Source: Paracoccaceae bacterium (lineage in GTDB: Bacteria > Pseudomonadota > Alphaproteobacteria > Rhodobacterales > Rhodobacteraceae). Taken from it: DNA of 43,952 nt. Of this stretch, positions 17,792 through 27,706 are shown piece after piece; the first letter of the stretch is position 1, and each line of letters begins with the position of its first letter. The translations under genes were made by a program, and so were the position numbers. The DNA is taken from positions 1-43,952 of the forward strand of contig NVUX02000079.1 of the NCBI GenBank assembly GCA_002402045.2, in the 5' to 3' direction. Under the pieces are notes generated by a model. The model had not been told where the DNA came from. It saw only the letters and a program-made list of their open reading frames with translations, and made no database searches.

Positions 17792-18724
17792 ATGCCCAAT
17801 GTACTGTTTGCCGGAACTGACGAAAACTGGGAGATCTATCAGCCGCTGATCCCGGACGCGCTGGCTGCACGCGGAATAAACGCCAATTTCAGCCGTGATT
17901 TACCGCCCGAAACCGTCGACTATATCGTCTATTCGCCCCTCGGCCCGGTGCAGGATTTTACGCCATTCACCCGCCTGAAAGCGGTGTTCAGCCTGTGGGC
18001 CGGGGTGGAAAGGATCGTAGGTAACAAAACATTGCAAGTGCCGCTGTGCCGGATGGTTGATGGCGGGCTAAAAAGCGGGATGGCCGAATGGGTGGCGGGG
18101 CATTGCCTGCGCTATCATCTCGGGATGGATGCGCATATCGTGAACCCGGATGCAGAATGGCGCAGCGGCATGGCGCCGCCACTGGCAGAAGACCGGAGCA
18201 TTGGTATTTTGGGCTTAGGCGAGCTTGGGCAGGCCTGCGCTGCCGCCCTAAATTGCCTTGGGTTCAAAGTGGCTGGATGGTCTCGCACCCTGAAAGATGT
18301 TCAGGGTGTGGCGTGTTATGCTGGCGATGACGGCCTTACCGCTCTGCTGGCCCGCAGCGAAATCCTTGTGCTGCTCTTGCCGCAAACCCCTGAAACCACC
18401 CATATCCTGAATGCTGCTTCTTTAGCCAAAATGCCCAAAGGTGCCCGCATCCTCAATCCCGGTCGAGGCCCCTTAATTGACGACAAAGCCCTTCTGAGCG
18501 CACTGGATTCCGGCCATATCGCGCACGCCACGCTTGATGTTTTCACTAAGGAGCCCCTGCCCCAAGCCCACCCCTACTGGAAGCACCCACAAGTTACGGT
18601 CACCCCGCATATAGCCTCTGAAACCCGGCCAAAATCAGCGGCACAAGTTGTGGCAGACAATATTGCCCGCGGAGAAAATGGTAAACCTCTGCTCTTTGAG
18701 GTAGACTACAAATCAGGTTATTAG
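17792..18724 (+). CDS. D-2-hydroxyacid dehydrogenase (glyoxylate/hydroxypyruvate reductase A-like)
   Basis: This 310-residue NAD(P)-dependent reductase resembles GhrA. It has a Rossmann motif GILGLGELG near 143, catalytic Arg in NPGRGPLID, Glu in KEPLP and His in TPHIAS. The family reduces glyoxylate and hydroxypyruvate to glycolate and glycerate. The ATG follows AAGG. It sits nine bases after rodA, apparently as an appended gene of the rod operon, with no obvious functional tie to cell shape. Repeat copy B begins right after its stop. Confidence 0.88.
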   Translation: MPNVLFAGTDENWEIYQPLIPDALAARGINANFSRDLPPETVDYIVYSPLGPVQDFTPFTRLKAVFSLWAGVERIVGNKTLQVPLCRMVDGGLKSGMAEWVAGHCLRYHLGMDAHIVNPDAEWRSGMAPPLAEDRSIGILGLGELGQACAAALNCLGFKVAGWSRTLKDVQGVACYAGDDGLTALLARSEILVLLLPQTPETTHILNAASLAKMPKGARILNPGRGPLIDDKALLSALDSGHIAHATLDVFTKEPLPQAHPYWKHPQVTVTPHIASETRPKSAAQVVADNIARGENGKPLLFEVDYKSGY

Positions 18725-18957
18725 CCCGTCGGGCTTGCCCCGACATGCGCTGACGAGGTGGCCCGAAGGGTCGCCGAGGATGCGCACGCCCGGGACTGTC
18801 CGGCAGCGCCGAGCTTGCTTTGACTTCGAGGCGGGCTCCCTCAGCGATTTGTATGCAAAATCGCGCTAAACAGTCGCCCACCCCTCAGCCAAAGCACATT
18901 TTTCAGTAAACTGAAAAACGCCTGCCGCTGGCCGTGGCCTCGCTGCGCTCGGCAGGG
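18725..18957 (+). repeat. dispersed intergenic repeat, copy B
   Basis: This is non-coding and follows the dehydrogenase stop directly. It starts with a hairpin (GTCGGG...CCCGAC), then shares with copy A (10015-10206) the core TGACGAGGTGGCCCG, AGGGTCGCCGAGGA, ACTGTCC, a TTGCTTTGACTTCG segment, a stem-loop (TTTTTCAGT-AA-ACTGAAAAA) and the 3' box GGCCGTGGCCTCGCTGCGCTCGG. It carries about 40 extra bases, including a GCGATTT/AAATCGC hairpin. Confidence 0.75.
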
Positions 18958-18963
18958 AAAGCC

Positions 18964-20802
18964 CTAATCGTTTTCCATGGCCTCAAGCTCATCAATCATT
19001 CCAGAGATCATGCTTAAGCCTTTATCCCAGAAACTTGGATCAGAGGCATCAAGCCCAAAGGGGGCCAAAAGCTCGGAGTGGTGCTTAGAGCCACCCGCTT
19101 TGAGCATCTCGATATACTTATCCTGAAAGCCCTCGAGGCCTTCCTCATAAACCGCATAAAGCGCGTTCACGAGGCCATCACCGAAGGCGTAGGCATATAC
19201 ATAGAATGGCGAATGAATGAAATGCGGGATATAGGTCCAGAAGCTCTCATAGCCCTCCATGAAATTGAAACCCTCACCGAGGCTTTCATGCTGCACTTCA
19301 ATCCACAGTGCATTTATCTGCTCGGGGGTCAGCTCGCCCTCAGCACGGGCGGCATGCAAACGGCATTCAAAATCGTAAAACGCAATTTGGCGCACAACCG
19401 TGTTGATCATGTCTTCCACCTTTCCTGCCAGCAACCGCTTGCGGGTGGCTTGGTCGGGGGCTTCGGAAAGCAGCTTGCGAAAGGTCAGCATTTCACCAAA
19501 TACAGAGGCGGTTTCGGCAAGGGTAAGCGGGGTGTCCGCCAATAGCTCGCCTTGATCAGCGGCCAAAACCTGGTGCGCACCGTGGCCCAGCTCATGCGCT
19601 AGGGTCATCACATCGCGCTGCTTACCCAAGTAGTTAATCAGGATATAGGGGTGAACATCGGTGACAGTCGGGTGAGCAAAAGCGCCGGGGGCCTTGCCGG
19701 GCTTTACTTCGGCGTCTATCCAGCCACTATCAAAAAACGGCGCGATTATCTGCGACAAGCGCTTGTCAAATTCCCCATAGGATTCCAGCACAGTATCGCG
19801 CGCTTGGTCCCAGCTGATCAGCTTATCGTCATCATCTGGCAGCGGCGCATTGCGGTCCCACATTTCGAGCTTATCAAGCTTCATCCACTTGGCTTTCAGC
19901 GCATAATACCGGTGCGAAAGCTTGGGATAGGCGGCAACCACGGCGTCACGCAGGGCTTGCACAACTTCTGGCTCCACATGGTTGGACAGGTGGCGAGACA
20001 TCTGCGGTGTTTCCAGCCCGCGCCAGCGGTCCTCAATCTCTTTTTCTTTGGCGAGCGTGTTGGTGATGCGGGCAAAAAGCGGCAGGTTTTTGCTGAAAAC
20101 CTTGGCCAGCGCCTTGGCCCCAATTTCACGCTGCGCACGATCGGTATCCGATAGCAAATTGAGCGTGGCCTCAAGGCTGGTTTCTTCGCCGTTTACCTCA
20201 AAAGTCAGCCCTGCCATAGTTTCGTCAAACAGCCGGTTCCAGGCCGCCGCGCCAACCACTGAATTGTCATGCAAAAACTTTTCAAGCTCGTCGGAAAGCT
20301 GATAGGGCTTCATGGCGCGCATCCGGTCAATCACCGGTTTATAGCGGGCCAGGCCTTCGCTTTCAGCCATTAGGCCGTCCAGCACGCTGTCCTCAATCCG
20401 GTTCATTTCCAGCGTAAAAAACACCAGCGGATTACTTAAATCTGTAATTTCGCCCTGCATATCAGACATAAATTTAGCGCGCTCACTATCTGAGGTGTTT
20501 TGATAGTAACTAAGGCCGGCAAAGGACATTATCCGCCCCATAATACCCTGCATCGCCTCATAACGCTCAATCACGCGGAGCATATCGGCGGCACCCTGCC
20601 CTGCCAGCTTGCCCTCGTAATCAGCCGCAAAACTTGTGGTCTCACCTTTGAGCCAATCAAGATCCCGCTTGATTTCGGCACAATCGGGCGCCGTATAAAG
20701 GTCGCTCAAATCCCAGCTTGGCAGCGCGCCTAAGGCGTCACCGCCTGAAGGCTCAGACGCGGAACGAGAGATTTTGGGCATTGGTTTTTTCATCGCAAAC
20801 AT
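18964..20802 (-). CDS. pepF: Oligoendopeptidase F (M3 family)
   Basis: This cytoplasmic zinc metallopeptidase (612 aa) cleaves short oligopeptides. The catalytic HELGH motif is at 403-407 (LAHELGHGAHQ), with the downstream Glu in TLAETASVFGE. The PepF-type N-terminal domain has WDLSDLY near the start. The ATG at 20802 has a GGAG six bases upstream; the TTG at 20814 would place the start on that element. The gene lies 36 bases after the EEP-family gene and probably ends the leftward operon. It runs toward repeat B. Confidence 0.95.
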   Translation of the reverse strand: MFAMKKPMPKISRSASEPSGGDALGALPSWDLSDLYTAPDCAEIKRDLDWLKGETTSFAADYEGKLAGQGAADMLRVIERYEAMQGIMGRIMSFAGLSYYQNTSDSERAKFMSDMQGEITDLSNPLVFFTLEMNRIEDSVLDGLMAESEGLARYKPVIDRMRAMKPYQLSDELEKFLHDNSVVGAAAWNRLFDETMAGLTFEVNGEETSLEATLNLLSDTDRAQREIGAKALAKVFSKNLPLFARITNTLAKEKEIEDRWRGLETPQMSRHLSNHVEPEVVQALRDAVVAAYPKLSHRYYALKAKWMKLDKLEMWDRNAPLPDDDDKLISWDQARDTVLESYGEFDKRLSQIIAPFFDSGWIDAEVKPGKAPGAFAHPTVTDVHPYILINYLGKQRDVMTLAHELGHGAHQVLAADQGELLADTPLTLAETASVFGEMLTFRKLLSEAPDQATRKRLLAGKVEDMINTVVRQIAFYDFECRLHAARAEGELTPEQINALWIEVQHESLGEGFNFMEGYESFWTYIPHFIHSPFYVYAYAFGDGLVNALYAVYEEGLEGFQDKYIEMLKAGGSKHHSELLAPFGLDASDPSFWDKGLSMISGMIDELEAMEND

Positions 20803-20838
20803 AGGGAACTCCAAGTGATTTTTGGCAATATGGGGCGG

Positions 20839-21897
20839 TTAAAGCGCAAGGTCAATGCAAACCGGAAAATGGTCTGACGCGGTCAGCAGCGCCGATTTTA
20901 TGGGGTCGTTTGCATAGCATTTCGGGTCATCAAACGGGTGGAATATCCGGCGGGAAACGGCTTGTACGGCAAGATCAGGTGACACCATGATATAATCGAG
21001 CAAAGTATTCACATACCATTTAAGCTCTGCGTTATAAAACCGCGCCGATGATAGCGCCCAGCCCGACATCGGATCAAGGAAAACACTCGCGTAAGGGTCG
21101 TCCATATACGCCTCGCCACGGGCCCCCATCACAATTTCGATGCTGGATTTTTCAAACAACGCCTCATAGGCATCCATTTTGGGGCCATCATTAAAATCAC
21201 CCAGCACAATCACCGACTCGCCAGCCGTGATGTGGTCCTCCACCCGTTGGCGTATCCAGACACATTGGCCAAGCTGTTTATTGCGGTTGCCAATGGCGAG
21301 CTTGACCATAACATCTTCATCCAGCCGCTCGTGCAGCGCCTTGGATTTGTTATGCACGCCAATTAGGTGCAGGCTTTTACCGCTGGCTTTATGGGTAAGT
21401 GCCACTTCTAGCGGCGGTTTGGAAAAGCTGTGCACCGTGTCGTGGCCTTCAACGCCAAGATCATAAAGGAACTTGCTATCAAACCGTGGGGCGCGCTGGC
21501 TGGCTTGGCCTTTTGAGCGGCTGCCGCGCGGATCATGGCGCACTTCCACAACATCAGGATCATACATCAAGGTAATTTCTTGCCGCGTGTGGCTTTCAAA
21601 ACCGCTAAGCGCGCGGGATTGGCGCAGCCCGTATTCAACCGCAAAGCTTTGCAAAGCCCGCACGGAGTTACGATCTCCACCAGTATTCGGTGCTTCGATA
21701 ATCATTATGGCGTCGGCATCTACGGCCTTCATAACCTCGGCAATGGCATTTAGCTGGTCGCGGCGTTTTACTTTGTAACGGCTAGACCAATTGTTATCGG
21801 CCAACAGCGTATCGTTTGGGCCAAAAAGATTGGTGAACCATTCGACATTATAGGTGGCAATGCGCAGGCTAGGCTGGCTCGGGCTGTCGCTGGGCAC
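20839..21897 (-). CDS. Endonuclease/exonuclease/phosphatase family protein
   Basis: This metal-dependent EEP-fold enzyme has 352 residues. Motifs in order are ATYNVEWF, the metal-binding Glu in IIEAPN, HNKSK, LGDFND, LLDYIM and the C-terminal SDHFPV with the catalytic Asp-His. The substrate (DNA, phosphodiester or lipid) cannot be assigned. I prefer the GTG start at 21897, five bases after GGGAGAG, over the ATG at 21918, which lacks a Shine-Dalgarno. It overlaps the 3' end of the DjlA-like gene by 29 bases, suggesting translational coupling. Confidence 0.85.
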   Translation of the reverse strand: MPSDSPSQPSLRIATYNVEWFTNLFGPNDTLLADNNWSSRYKVKRRDQLNAIAEVMKAVDADAIMIIEAPNTGGDRNSVRALQSFAVEYGLRQSRALSGFESHTRQEITLMYDPDVVEVRHDPRGSRSKGQASQRAPRFDSKFLYDLGVEGHDTVHSFSKPPLEVALTHKASGKSLHLIGVHNKSKALHERLDEDVMVKLAIGNRNKQLGQCVWIRQRVEDHITAGESVIVLGDFNDGPKMDAYEALFEKSSIEIVMGARGEAYMDDPYASVFLDPMSGWALSSARFYNAELKWYVNTLLDYIMVSPDLAVQAVSRRIFHPFDDPKCYANDPIKSALLTASDHFPVCIDLAL

Positions 21898-22561
21898 GTA
21901 GGCTCTCCCATGCTTCATTAATGGTAATGAGTCGGTTTGTGGCGATTTGAACAGCCTCTTTGGGCAGGCCTCGGGCGATCATCACATCGGGGTGGGATTC
22001 CTTAACCAGCTTGCGGTAGCGGGTGCGAATATCGTCATAGCTATCATCTGGAGAGACCCCAAGCACCGAATACGGGTCTGGCACCATGCCGGGCACATGG
22101 CGGGCGCGCAAGCACATGAATATGCGCTGCTCAAGGCCAAAAAGCTCGGCGACACGCAACAGGAATTCGTCTTCCTTGGGGTGATACTTGCCATCCGCCA
22201 TCGCGATATGAATGAGCCCTTCTAACAGGTCTATCAGCATCTCACGGTCATTTTTAAACATGTTGGCGATTTTACCGGCATAGGCCTCAAAGCCCGCCAC
22301 ATCTTGTCGCGCAAGGTCAAACACTTTGGCGGCAGCGGCCTCGTCTTGCGCCGGAATCTGGAAGATCTGCCGAAAGGCTATCACTTCGTCGCGGGTGACT
22401 TGCCCATCGGCCTTGGCCATTTTTGCCCCAAGCGCAATGATGGCAATCGTAAAACCAATGGAGCGTTCCGGCGGCGTTCTAAATGTTTCAAACAGGCTGG
22501 ATAGCCCCTCGCCAGAGGCAAGAGCTTTGAGCGCTTCAGAGATTCGGGTCCAGATCGACAT
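21869..22561 (-). CDS. DjlA-like cochaperone (TerB domain plus J domain)
   Basis: The protein has 230 residues. The N-terminal part (about 30-150) is a TerB-like helical domain with the duplicated acidic KADGQVTRDE and MADGKYHPKEDE motifs. The C-terminal J domain (from about 163, PYSVLGVSPDDSYDDIR) contains the HPD tripeptide at 190-192 that stimulates DnaK ATPase. Unlike E. coli DjlA there is no N-terminal membrane segment. The ATG at 22561 gives the usual MSIWTRISEAL start, although no good Shine-Dalgarno precedes it. It is divergent from the oxoprolinase gene with about 150 bases between starts. Confidence 0.88.
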   Translation of the reverse strand: MSIWTRISEALKALASGEGLSSLFETFRTPPERSIGFTIAIIALGAKMAKADGQVTRDEVIAFRQIFQIPAQDEAAAAKVFDLARQDVAGFEAYAGKIANMFKNDREMLIDLLEGLIHIAMADGKYHPKEDEFLLRVAELFGLEQRIFMCLRARHVPGMVPDPYSVLGVSPDDSYDDIRTRYRKLVKESHPDVMIARGLPKEAVQIATNRLITINEAWESLRAQRQPEPA

Positions 22562-22713
22562 TTTGTTAGTATAGAGCAGGCTGGCACACAATGCGATTTC
22601 AATTTTTCGTTATCTGGTTGGGCATAGCGCATGGCTTTCAGGGTGTTAAAATTGCGGTGTTGCGCATAGTGTTTTTACCCCCTAACCCTGTGGGGAAACC
22701 GTGTGAGGAGAGA

Positions 22714-25700
22714 ATGACAATGGCTTGGGATTTTTGGGTAGACCGTGGTGGCACCTTCACTGATATCGTTGCGCGCGACCCCGATGGGGCGCTGCATACA
22801 CGCAAGCTGCTTTCCGAAAACCCCGAGCAATATGAAGACGCGGCCCTGCACGGCATTCGCGGCTTTCTGGGGCTGGGTGCTGAGGATAAAATTCCGGCAG
22901 CCCTTGTAAACGCTGTAAAAATGGGCACGACGGTGGCTACAAATGCGCTGCTTGAGCGCAAGGGAGACCCGCTGGTGCTGGTCACTACGCGCGGGCTAAA
23001 AGACCAGCTTAGGCTGGCATACCAAGCCCGCCCCGATATTTTTGCCCGTGAGCTAATCAGGCCTGAAATGCTGTATTCTGAGGTGATTGAAGCGTCAGGC
23101 CGGGTGCGCGCCTCGGGGGCCATTGAGGCCCCGCTCGACGCGCCTGCGCTAGACGCCGCGCTCCGCCAAGCCTATGGGCGCGGCATTCGGGCGTGCGCGA
23201 TCGTGTTTGTGCATGGCTACCGGTATCACGAGCAAGAGGCCGAGGCGGCCGTGATTGCGCGGGCCGTTGGCTTTACGCAGGTTTCGGTGAGCCATGAGGT
23301 TTCGCCCTTGATGAAGATGGTTTCGCGCGGGGATACGACCGTTGTGGACGCCTATCTAACGCCAATTTTGCGGCGCTATATTGACCGCGTGGCGGCGGCC
23401 TTTGAGGGCGATACCTCGGGCAAGCTGATGTTTATGCAAAGCTCGGGCGGCCTAACAGATGCGCAGGCATTTCAGGGAAAAGACGCCATTCTCTCTGGCC
23501 CAGCGGGCGGGGTTGTTGGCTGCGTGCGCACCAGCCAGATTGCCGGCAAAGAGCAGGTTATCGGCTTTGATATGGGCGGCACCTCCAGTGATGTTTGCCA
23601 TTTCAATGGAGAATTTGAGCGGGTGCTCAACACCGAAGTAGCGGGCGTGCGTATTACGGCCCCGATGATGAATATCCACACCGTGGCCGCGGGCGGCGGT
23701 AGCCTGTTAACCTATGAAAGCGGGCGTATGCAAGTGGGGCCACAAAGTGCTGGCGCCAACCCGGGGCCTGTTTGTTATGGCCGCAATGGCCTGCTCGCAG
23801 TAACCGATGCCAATGTGATGGTTGGCAAGCTTCGCCCCGAGTTCTTCCCCGCGATTTTTGGCCCCGAGGCTGATCAGCCATTGGATGTGAACGCCACTCA
23901 GGCGGCCTTTGCTGAGCTTGCCAAAAAGGTGGGCCGCGCGCCAGAGGATGTTGCGGATGGATTCCTGCGCATCGCGGTGGAAAACATGGCGAACGCGATT
24001 AAGAAAATCAGCGTGCAGCGCGGATATGACGTTACCGAATATTGCCTGACGGTGTTTGGCGGCGCGGGGGCACAGCACGCTTGCGCCATCGCCGATACCC
24101 TCGGCATGACCACCTGCCTTATTCACCCGATGGCCTCGTTGCTTTCGGCTTATGGCATGGGGTTGGCTGATATTCGCGCCAGCCGCGCACAGGCGCTAGA
24201 GGCCGATCTTTCAGCCGATAGCCGCCTTGAGGCCGCCGCCATGATCGATGGTTTAAGCGTGCAGGCCATGAGCGAAGTTGAGGCGCAAGGGGTTCCTGAA
24301 GCCGATATCCAGCTGCAAACGCTGCTTCACCTAAAGGTGAAAGGCACCGATACGAGCCTACCCATCAGCTTTGATGACGAGGCGGTTATGCGCGCCGCAT
24401 TTACCACCGCGCACAAGGCCCGCTTTGGCTTCTCTCCGGGGGAAAGCCTGCTTGTGATTGAGACCGTAAGTGTCGAAGCCATCGGCACCACCACGGACCT
24501 TTCCGAGCCAGAGCTGGAAACCATTAGCCGCGCAGAAACCTATGCAACCGCCCTCACCGCTCCAGTATATTTTGGCGGCGGCTGGCACGATGCCCGCTTT
24601 GTGAAGCGCGAAGACATGCAGCCCGGCGACACCCTCACCGGCCCCGCTGTTTTGGTGGAACCCCATACCTCTATTGCCATTGAGCCGGGCTGGCGCGCGC
24701 GGATAACGGCCCATAACCACGTAGAAATGGTGCGCTTTGAAGCCAAGGCACGCGACCATGCGATTGGCACCAAAGCCGACCCGGTGATGCTTGAGGTTTT
24801 CAACAATCTTTATATGTCTATCGCCGAGCAAATGGGCGCGGTGCTAGAAAACACAGCGGCCTCGGTGACCATCAAAGAGCGGCTTGATTTCAGCTGCGCC
24901 GTGTTTGATGCCGAAGGTGACCTTATCGCCAACGCGCCGCATATGCCGGTGCATCTTGGCTCAATGGGCGCGTCTGTTCAGGCGATAATTTCGCAAAACC
25001 CCGTGATGAAAGACGGCGACGTATATGTGCTGAATGCGCCTTATAACGGCGGCACTCACTTGCCCGATATTACCGTTGTTACGCCGGTATTTGGCAAAGA
25101 CGGCAAGGTGTTGTTTTACACCTCGGCGCGTGGTCACCATACCGATGTTGGCGGCCTGACCCCCGGCTCAATGCCCCCCGACAGCCGCAGTATTCACGAT
25201 GAAGGCGCGCTAATTGATAACTGGAAGCTGGTTGATCAAGGCTATTTCCGAGAGGCAGAAACGCGGGAAATTTTGCTCTCGGGCAAATATCCCGTGCGCG
25301 CACCGGATATCAATATCGCGGACCTAAAGGCCCAAGTGGCCAGCTGTGAAAAAGGCGCGCAAGAGCTGCGTAAAATGGTAGAGCATTTCAGCCTGCCAGT
25401 GGTGGTGGCCTACATGAAGCACGTGCAAGATAACGCCGAAGAATGTGTGCGCCGCGCCATTACAACATTGACAGACGCTGAATACACCTATCCGATGGAC
25501 CCGGATTTTGACGGCAACCCGCGCGAGATCAAGCTGAAGATCACCGTAGATAAAGCGGCGCGGACGGCAACGATTGATTTCACCGGCACCACAGGCCAGT
25601 TGGCCACCAACTATAACGCCCCCGAGCCCGTTACGCGCGCCGCTGTGCTTTATGTGTTTAGGCTACTTGTGGATGATAACATTCCGATGAACGAAGGCGT

Positions 25701-26328
25701 CATGAAGCCGCTAAATGTGATCCTGCCCAAAGGCACTATGCTGTCGCCGCAATATCCGGCGGCCGTGATCGCGGGGAATGTAGAAACCTCACAAGCCGTA
25801 ACCTCGGCACTTTTGCTGGCGCTCGGCGTGCAGGCGGCCTCGCAAAGCACAATGAACAACACAACATGGGGCAATGAAAAATACCAGTATTACGAAACCA
25901 TTTGCGGCGGCTCCGGCGCAGGTGTGCGCCATGATGGCACCGGCCATAATGGCACCAGCGGTATTCACACCCACATGACAAACTCGCGCCTAACAGACCC
26001 GGAAGTGCTGGAATGGCGTTATCCTGTGCTGTTGGAAGAGTTTTCCATCCGCGAAGGTTCTGGCGGCAAAGGGAAGTTTTATGGCGGCAATGGCACCACC
26101 CGCCGCATTCGTTTCTTGGAAGGAATGACGGTTGCCGTGCTGTCAGGCCATCGCGTGACACCACCTCCGGGGCTGGATGGTGGCGAGCCAGGCGGCCTAG
26201 GTCGCACACGGGTTGTGCGCGCAGATGGCAGCATTGAGGAGCTTGCATCCGCTGATAAAACCGAAATGAAGGCGGGGGACACCTATTGGCTGGAAACCCC
26301 GGGCGGCGGTGGTTTTGGCAAACCCTAG
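22714..26328 (+). CDS. 5-oxoprolinase (ATP-hydrolysing), HyuA-HyuB fusion
   Basis: The 1204-residue enzyme should open 5-oxo-L-proline to glutamate using ATP. The N-terminal half is hydantoinase A-like, with the ATP-binding motifs DRGGTFTDI near the start and [11 protein letters not shown] near 288. The C-terminal half is hydantoinase B-like, with [22 protein letters not shown] and a glycine-rich [11 protein letters not shown] end. The full-length fusion is the normal form in 5-oxoprolinases; a hydantoinase role is less likely. The start is the ATG at 22714, which has GAGGAG just upstream; the in-frame extension to 22591 lacks support. It appears monocistronic. Confidence 0.92.
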   Translation: MTMAWDFWVDRGGTFTDIVARDPDGALHTRKLLSENPEQYEDAALHGIRGFLGLGAEDKIPAALVNAVKMGTTVATNALLERKGDPLVLVTTRGLKDQLRLAYQARPDIFARELIRPEMLYSEVIEASGRVRASGAIEAPLDAPALDAALRQAYGRGIRACAIVFVHGYRYHEQEAEAAVIARAVGFTQVSVSHEVSPLMKMVSRGDTTVVDAYLTPILRRYIDRVAAAFEGDTSGKLMFMQSSGGLTDAQAFQGKDAILSGPAGGVVGCVRTSQIAGKEQVIGFDMGGTSSDVCHFNGEFERVLNTEVAGVRITAPMMNIHTVAAGGGSLLTYESGRMQVGPQSAGANPGPVCYGRNGLLAVTDANVMVGKLRPEFFPAIFGPEADQPLDVNATQAAFAELAKKVGRAPEDVADGFLRIAVENMANAIKKISVQRGYDVTEYCLTVFGGAGAQHACAIADTLGMTTCLIHPMASLLSAYGMGLADIRASRAQALEADLSADSRLEAAAMIDGLSVQAMSEVEAQGVPEADIQLQTLLHLKVKGTDTSLPISFDDEAVMRAAFTTAHKARFGFSPGESLLVIETVSVEAIGTTTDLSEPELETISRAETYATALTAPVYFGGGWHDARFVKREDMQPGDTLTGPAVLVEPHTSIAIEPGWRARITAHNHVEMVRFEAKARDHAIGTKADPVMLEVFNNLYMSIAEQMGAVLENTAASVTIKERLDFSCAVFDAEGDLIANAPHMPVHLGSMGASVQAIISQNPVMKDGDVYVLNAPYNGGTHLPDITVVTPVFGKDGKVLFYTSARGHHTDVGGLTPGSMPPDSRSIHDEGALIDNWKLVDQGYFREAETREILLSGKYPVRAPDINIADLKAQVASCEKGAQELRKMVEHFSLPVVVAYMKHVQDNAEECVRRAITTLTDAEYTYPMDPDFDGNPREIKLKITVDKAARTATIDFTGTTGQLATNYNAPEPVTRAAVLYVFRLLVDDNIPMNEGVMKPLNVILPKGTMLSPQYPAAVIAGNVETSQAVTSALLLALGVQAASQSTMNNTTWGNEKYQYYETICGGSGAGVRHDGTGHNGTSGIHTHMTNSRLTDPEVLEWRYPVLLEEFSIREGSGGKGKFYGGNGTTRRIRFLEGMTVAVLSGHRVTPPPGLDGGEPGGLGRTRVVRADGSIEELASADKTEMKAGDTYWLETPGGGGFGKP

Positions 26329-26337
26329 CGGCCGCCG

Positions 26338-26410
26338 CAGTCTTCACCTCCAAATTGAATATCCTTGGGGGTGAATGGCGCCTGCGCCAGAGGGGGATAA
26401 TATCCCCCTG
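26338..26410 (-). repeat. terminator-like intergenic element shared with the leuA 3' region
   Basis: A perfect inverted repeat AGGGGGAT-AAT-ATCCCCCT (26391-26409) and a GGCGC/GCGCC hairpin lie between the convergent oxoprolinase and queA genes. Read on the minus strand, CCCCCAAGGATATT followed by GTGAAGACTGCGGCG aligns with CCCCCTGAGGATATT...GTAGAAATTGCGGCG at 12014-12055. The rest of the gap to 26470 is GC-rich with small hairpins and no gene. Confidence 0.5.
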
Positions 26411-26470
26411 CCGAGCCGAAGGCGAGGCCACGCCCAACCGAAGGGCGGGAGAGCACGGCTAATTTATGCG

Positions 26471-27520
26471 TTACGGGATCAGCAGCGAACTATCACCATA
26501 AGAAAAAAACCGGTATTTCTCTGTGATCGCATGGCCATATATTTCCCGCGCCCTATCTATGCCCACAAGCGCTGCGACCAGCATTAGCAAGGTTGATTTT
26601 GGCAGGTGAAAATTGGTCATCAACGCAGATGTAACCTTAAATTCATACCCGGGCGTAATGAAAATATCAGTATCCCCCGACCAAGCCGCAATTTCGCCCG
26701 GCCCTGCCGCTGCCGTCTCGATTATCCGCAACGCCGTGGTTCCCACCGGAATCACACGCCCGCCCTGCGCTAGGGTTTTGGCAATATCCGCCGCCGCTTG
26801 CTCTGAAACCGCTCCCCACTCACTGTGCATTTTATGTTCAGAAATCACGTCGGTTTTCACCGGCAAAAATGTTCCGGCCCCAACATGCAGCGTTACTTCG
26901 GTGCTGTTCACACCCATATCAGCCAGCCCCTGCAAAAGTGCTTCATCAAAATGAAGCGAAGCCGTTGGCGCGGCCACAGCCCCCGTTTCTTTAGCAAAAA
27001 CAGTCTGGTAGTCTACCATGTCCTGCGCATCCGCAGCGCGCTTAGACGCAATATAGGGCGGCAAAGGCATTTGCCCAAGGCGGCGAAAGCTCTCGTCTAG
27101 CGCCTCTCCCGTGGCCGAAAACTTCAGCTCCACCTGCCCGTCAGATTTCTCCATAACTTCGGCGTAAATATCGCCAAACACAACCACATCCCCAACCATA
27201 AGCCGCTTCAGCGGCTTTGCCAGTGCGCGCCACGTATCGGCGCTAATCCGCTGGATCATGGTTGCTTCAATTTTCGAGACCCCAGAGCCATGGGTAGTGT
27301 CGCGGGTGCGCGTGCCGGCAAGCCGCGAGGGAATAACTTTGGTATTGTTAAACACAAGCAAATCGCCTTCGCGAAGCCAGCTCCCCAGATCCGCCACTTT
27401 AGAATCATGAATTTCAGCCGGATCTGAAACCAGCATACGCGAGGCAGAGCGCGGCACGGCCGGCCGCAACGCTATCAGTTTTTCGGGGAGATCAAAGTCA
27501 AAGTCGCTAAGGGTCAGCAT
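26471..27520 (-). CDS. queA: tRNA preQ1(34) S-adenosylmethionine ribosyltransferase-isomerase
   Basis: This 349-residue enzyme of queuosine synthesis transfers and isomerises the ribosyl part of SAM onto preQ1 at the wobble base of tRNAs for Asn, Asp, His and Tyr. The N-terminus [14 protein letters not shown], the [14 protein letters not shown] segment and the C-terminal [19 protein letters not shown] are family signatures. The start is the ATG at 27520, because the family begins right at this motif; an in-frame ATG 42 bases upstream has no Shine-Dalgarno. It is divergent from the M23 peptidase gene. Confidence 0.95.
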   Translation of the reverse strand: MLTLSDFDFDLPEKLIALRPAVPRSASRMLVSDPAEIHDSKVADLGSWLREGDLLVFNNTKVIPSRLAGTRTRDTTHGSGVSKIEATMIQRISADTWRALAKPLKRLMVGDVVVFGDIYAEVMEKSDGQVELKFSATGEALDESFRRLGQMPLPPYIASKRAADAQDMVDYQTVFAKETGAVAAPTASLHFDEALLQGLADMGVNSTEVTLHVGAGTFLPVKTDVISEHKMHSEWGAVSEQAAADIAKTLAQGGRVIPVGTTALRIIETAAAGPGEIAAWSGDTDIFITPGYEFKVTSALMTNFHLPKSTLLMLVAALVGIDRAREIYGHAITEKYRFFSYGDSSLLIP

Positions 27521-27706
27521 GGTATGGTCCACAAGTTGTTTCAAAACCTGCCTTAGCGCCATTAGGCCGAAAGCGTAAGGGGGGAAGTGGCGAATCCTCG
27601 CCCGAAATCAAGTTCTTCGTGGTTAAGGGGTGTTAATCGGTTGCCGTGCAGGTCAATTCCGCCTATTCATACCGCAACTCGTTTCACGCCAAGCCAAGGC
27701 CCGCCA

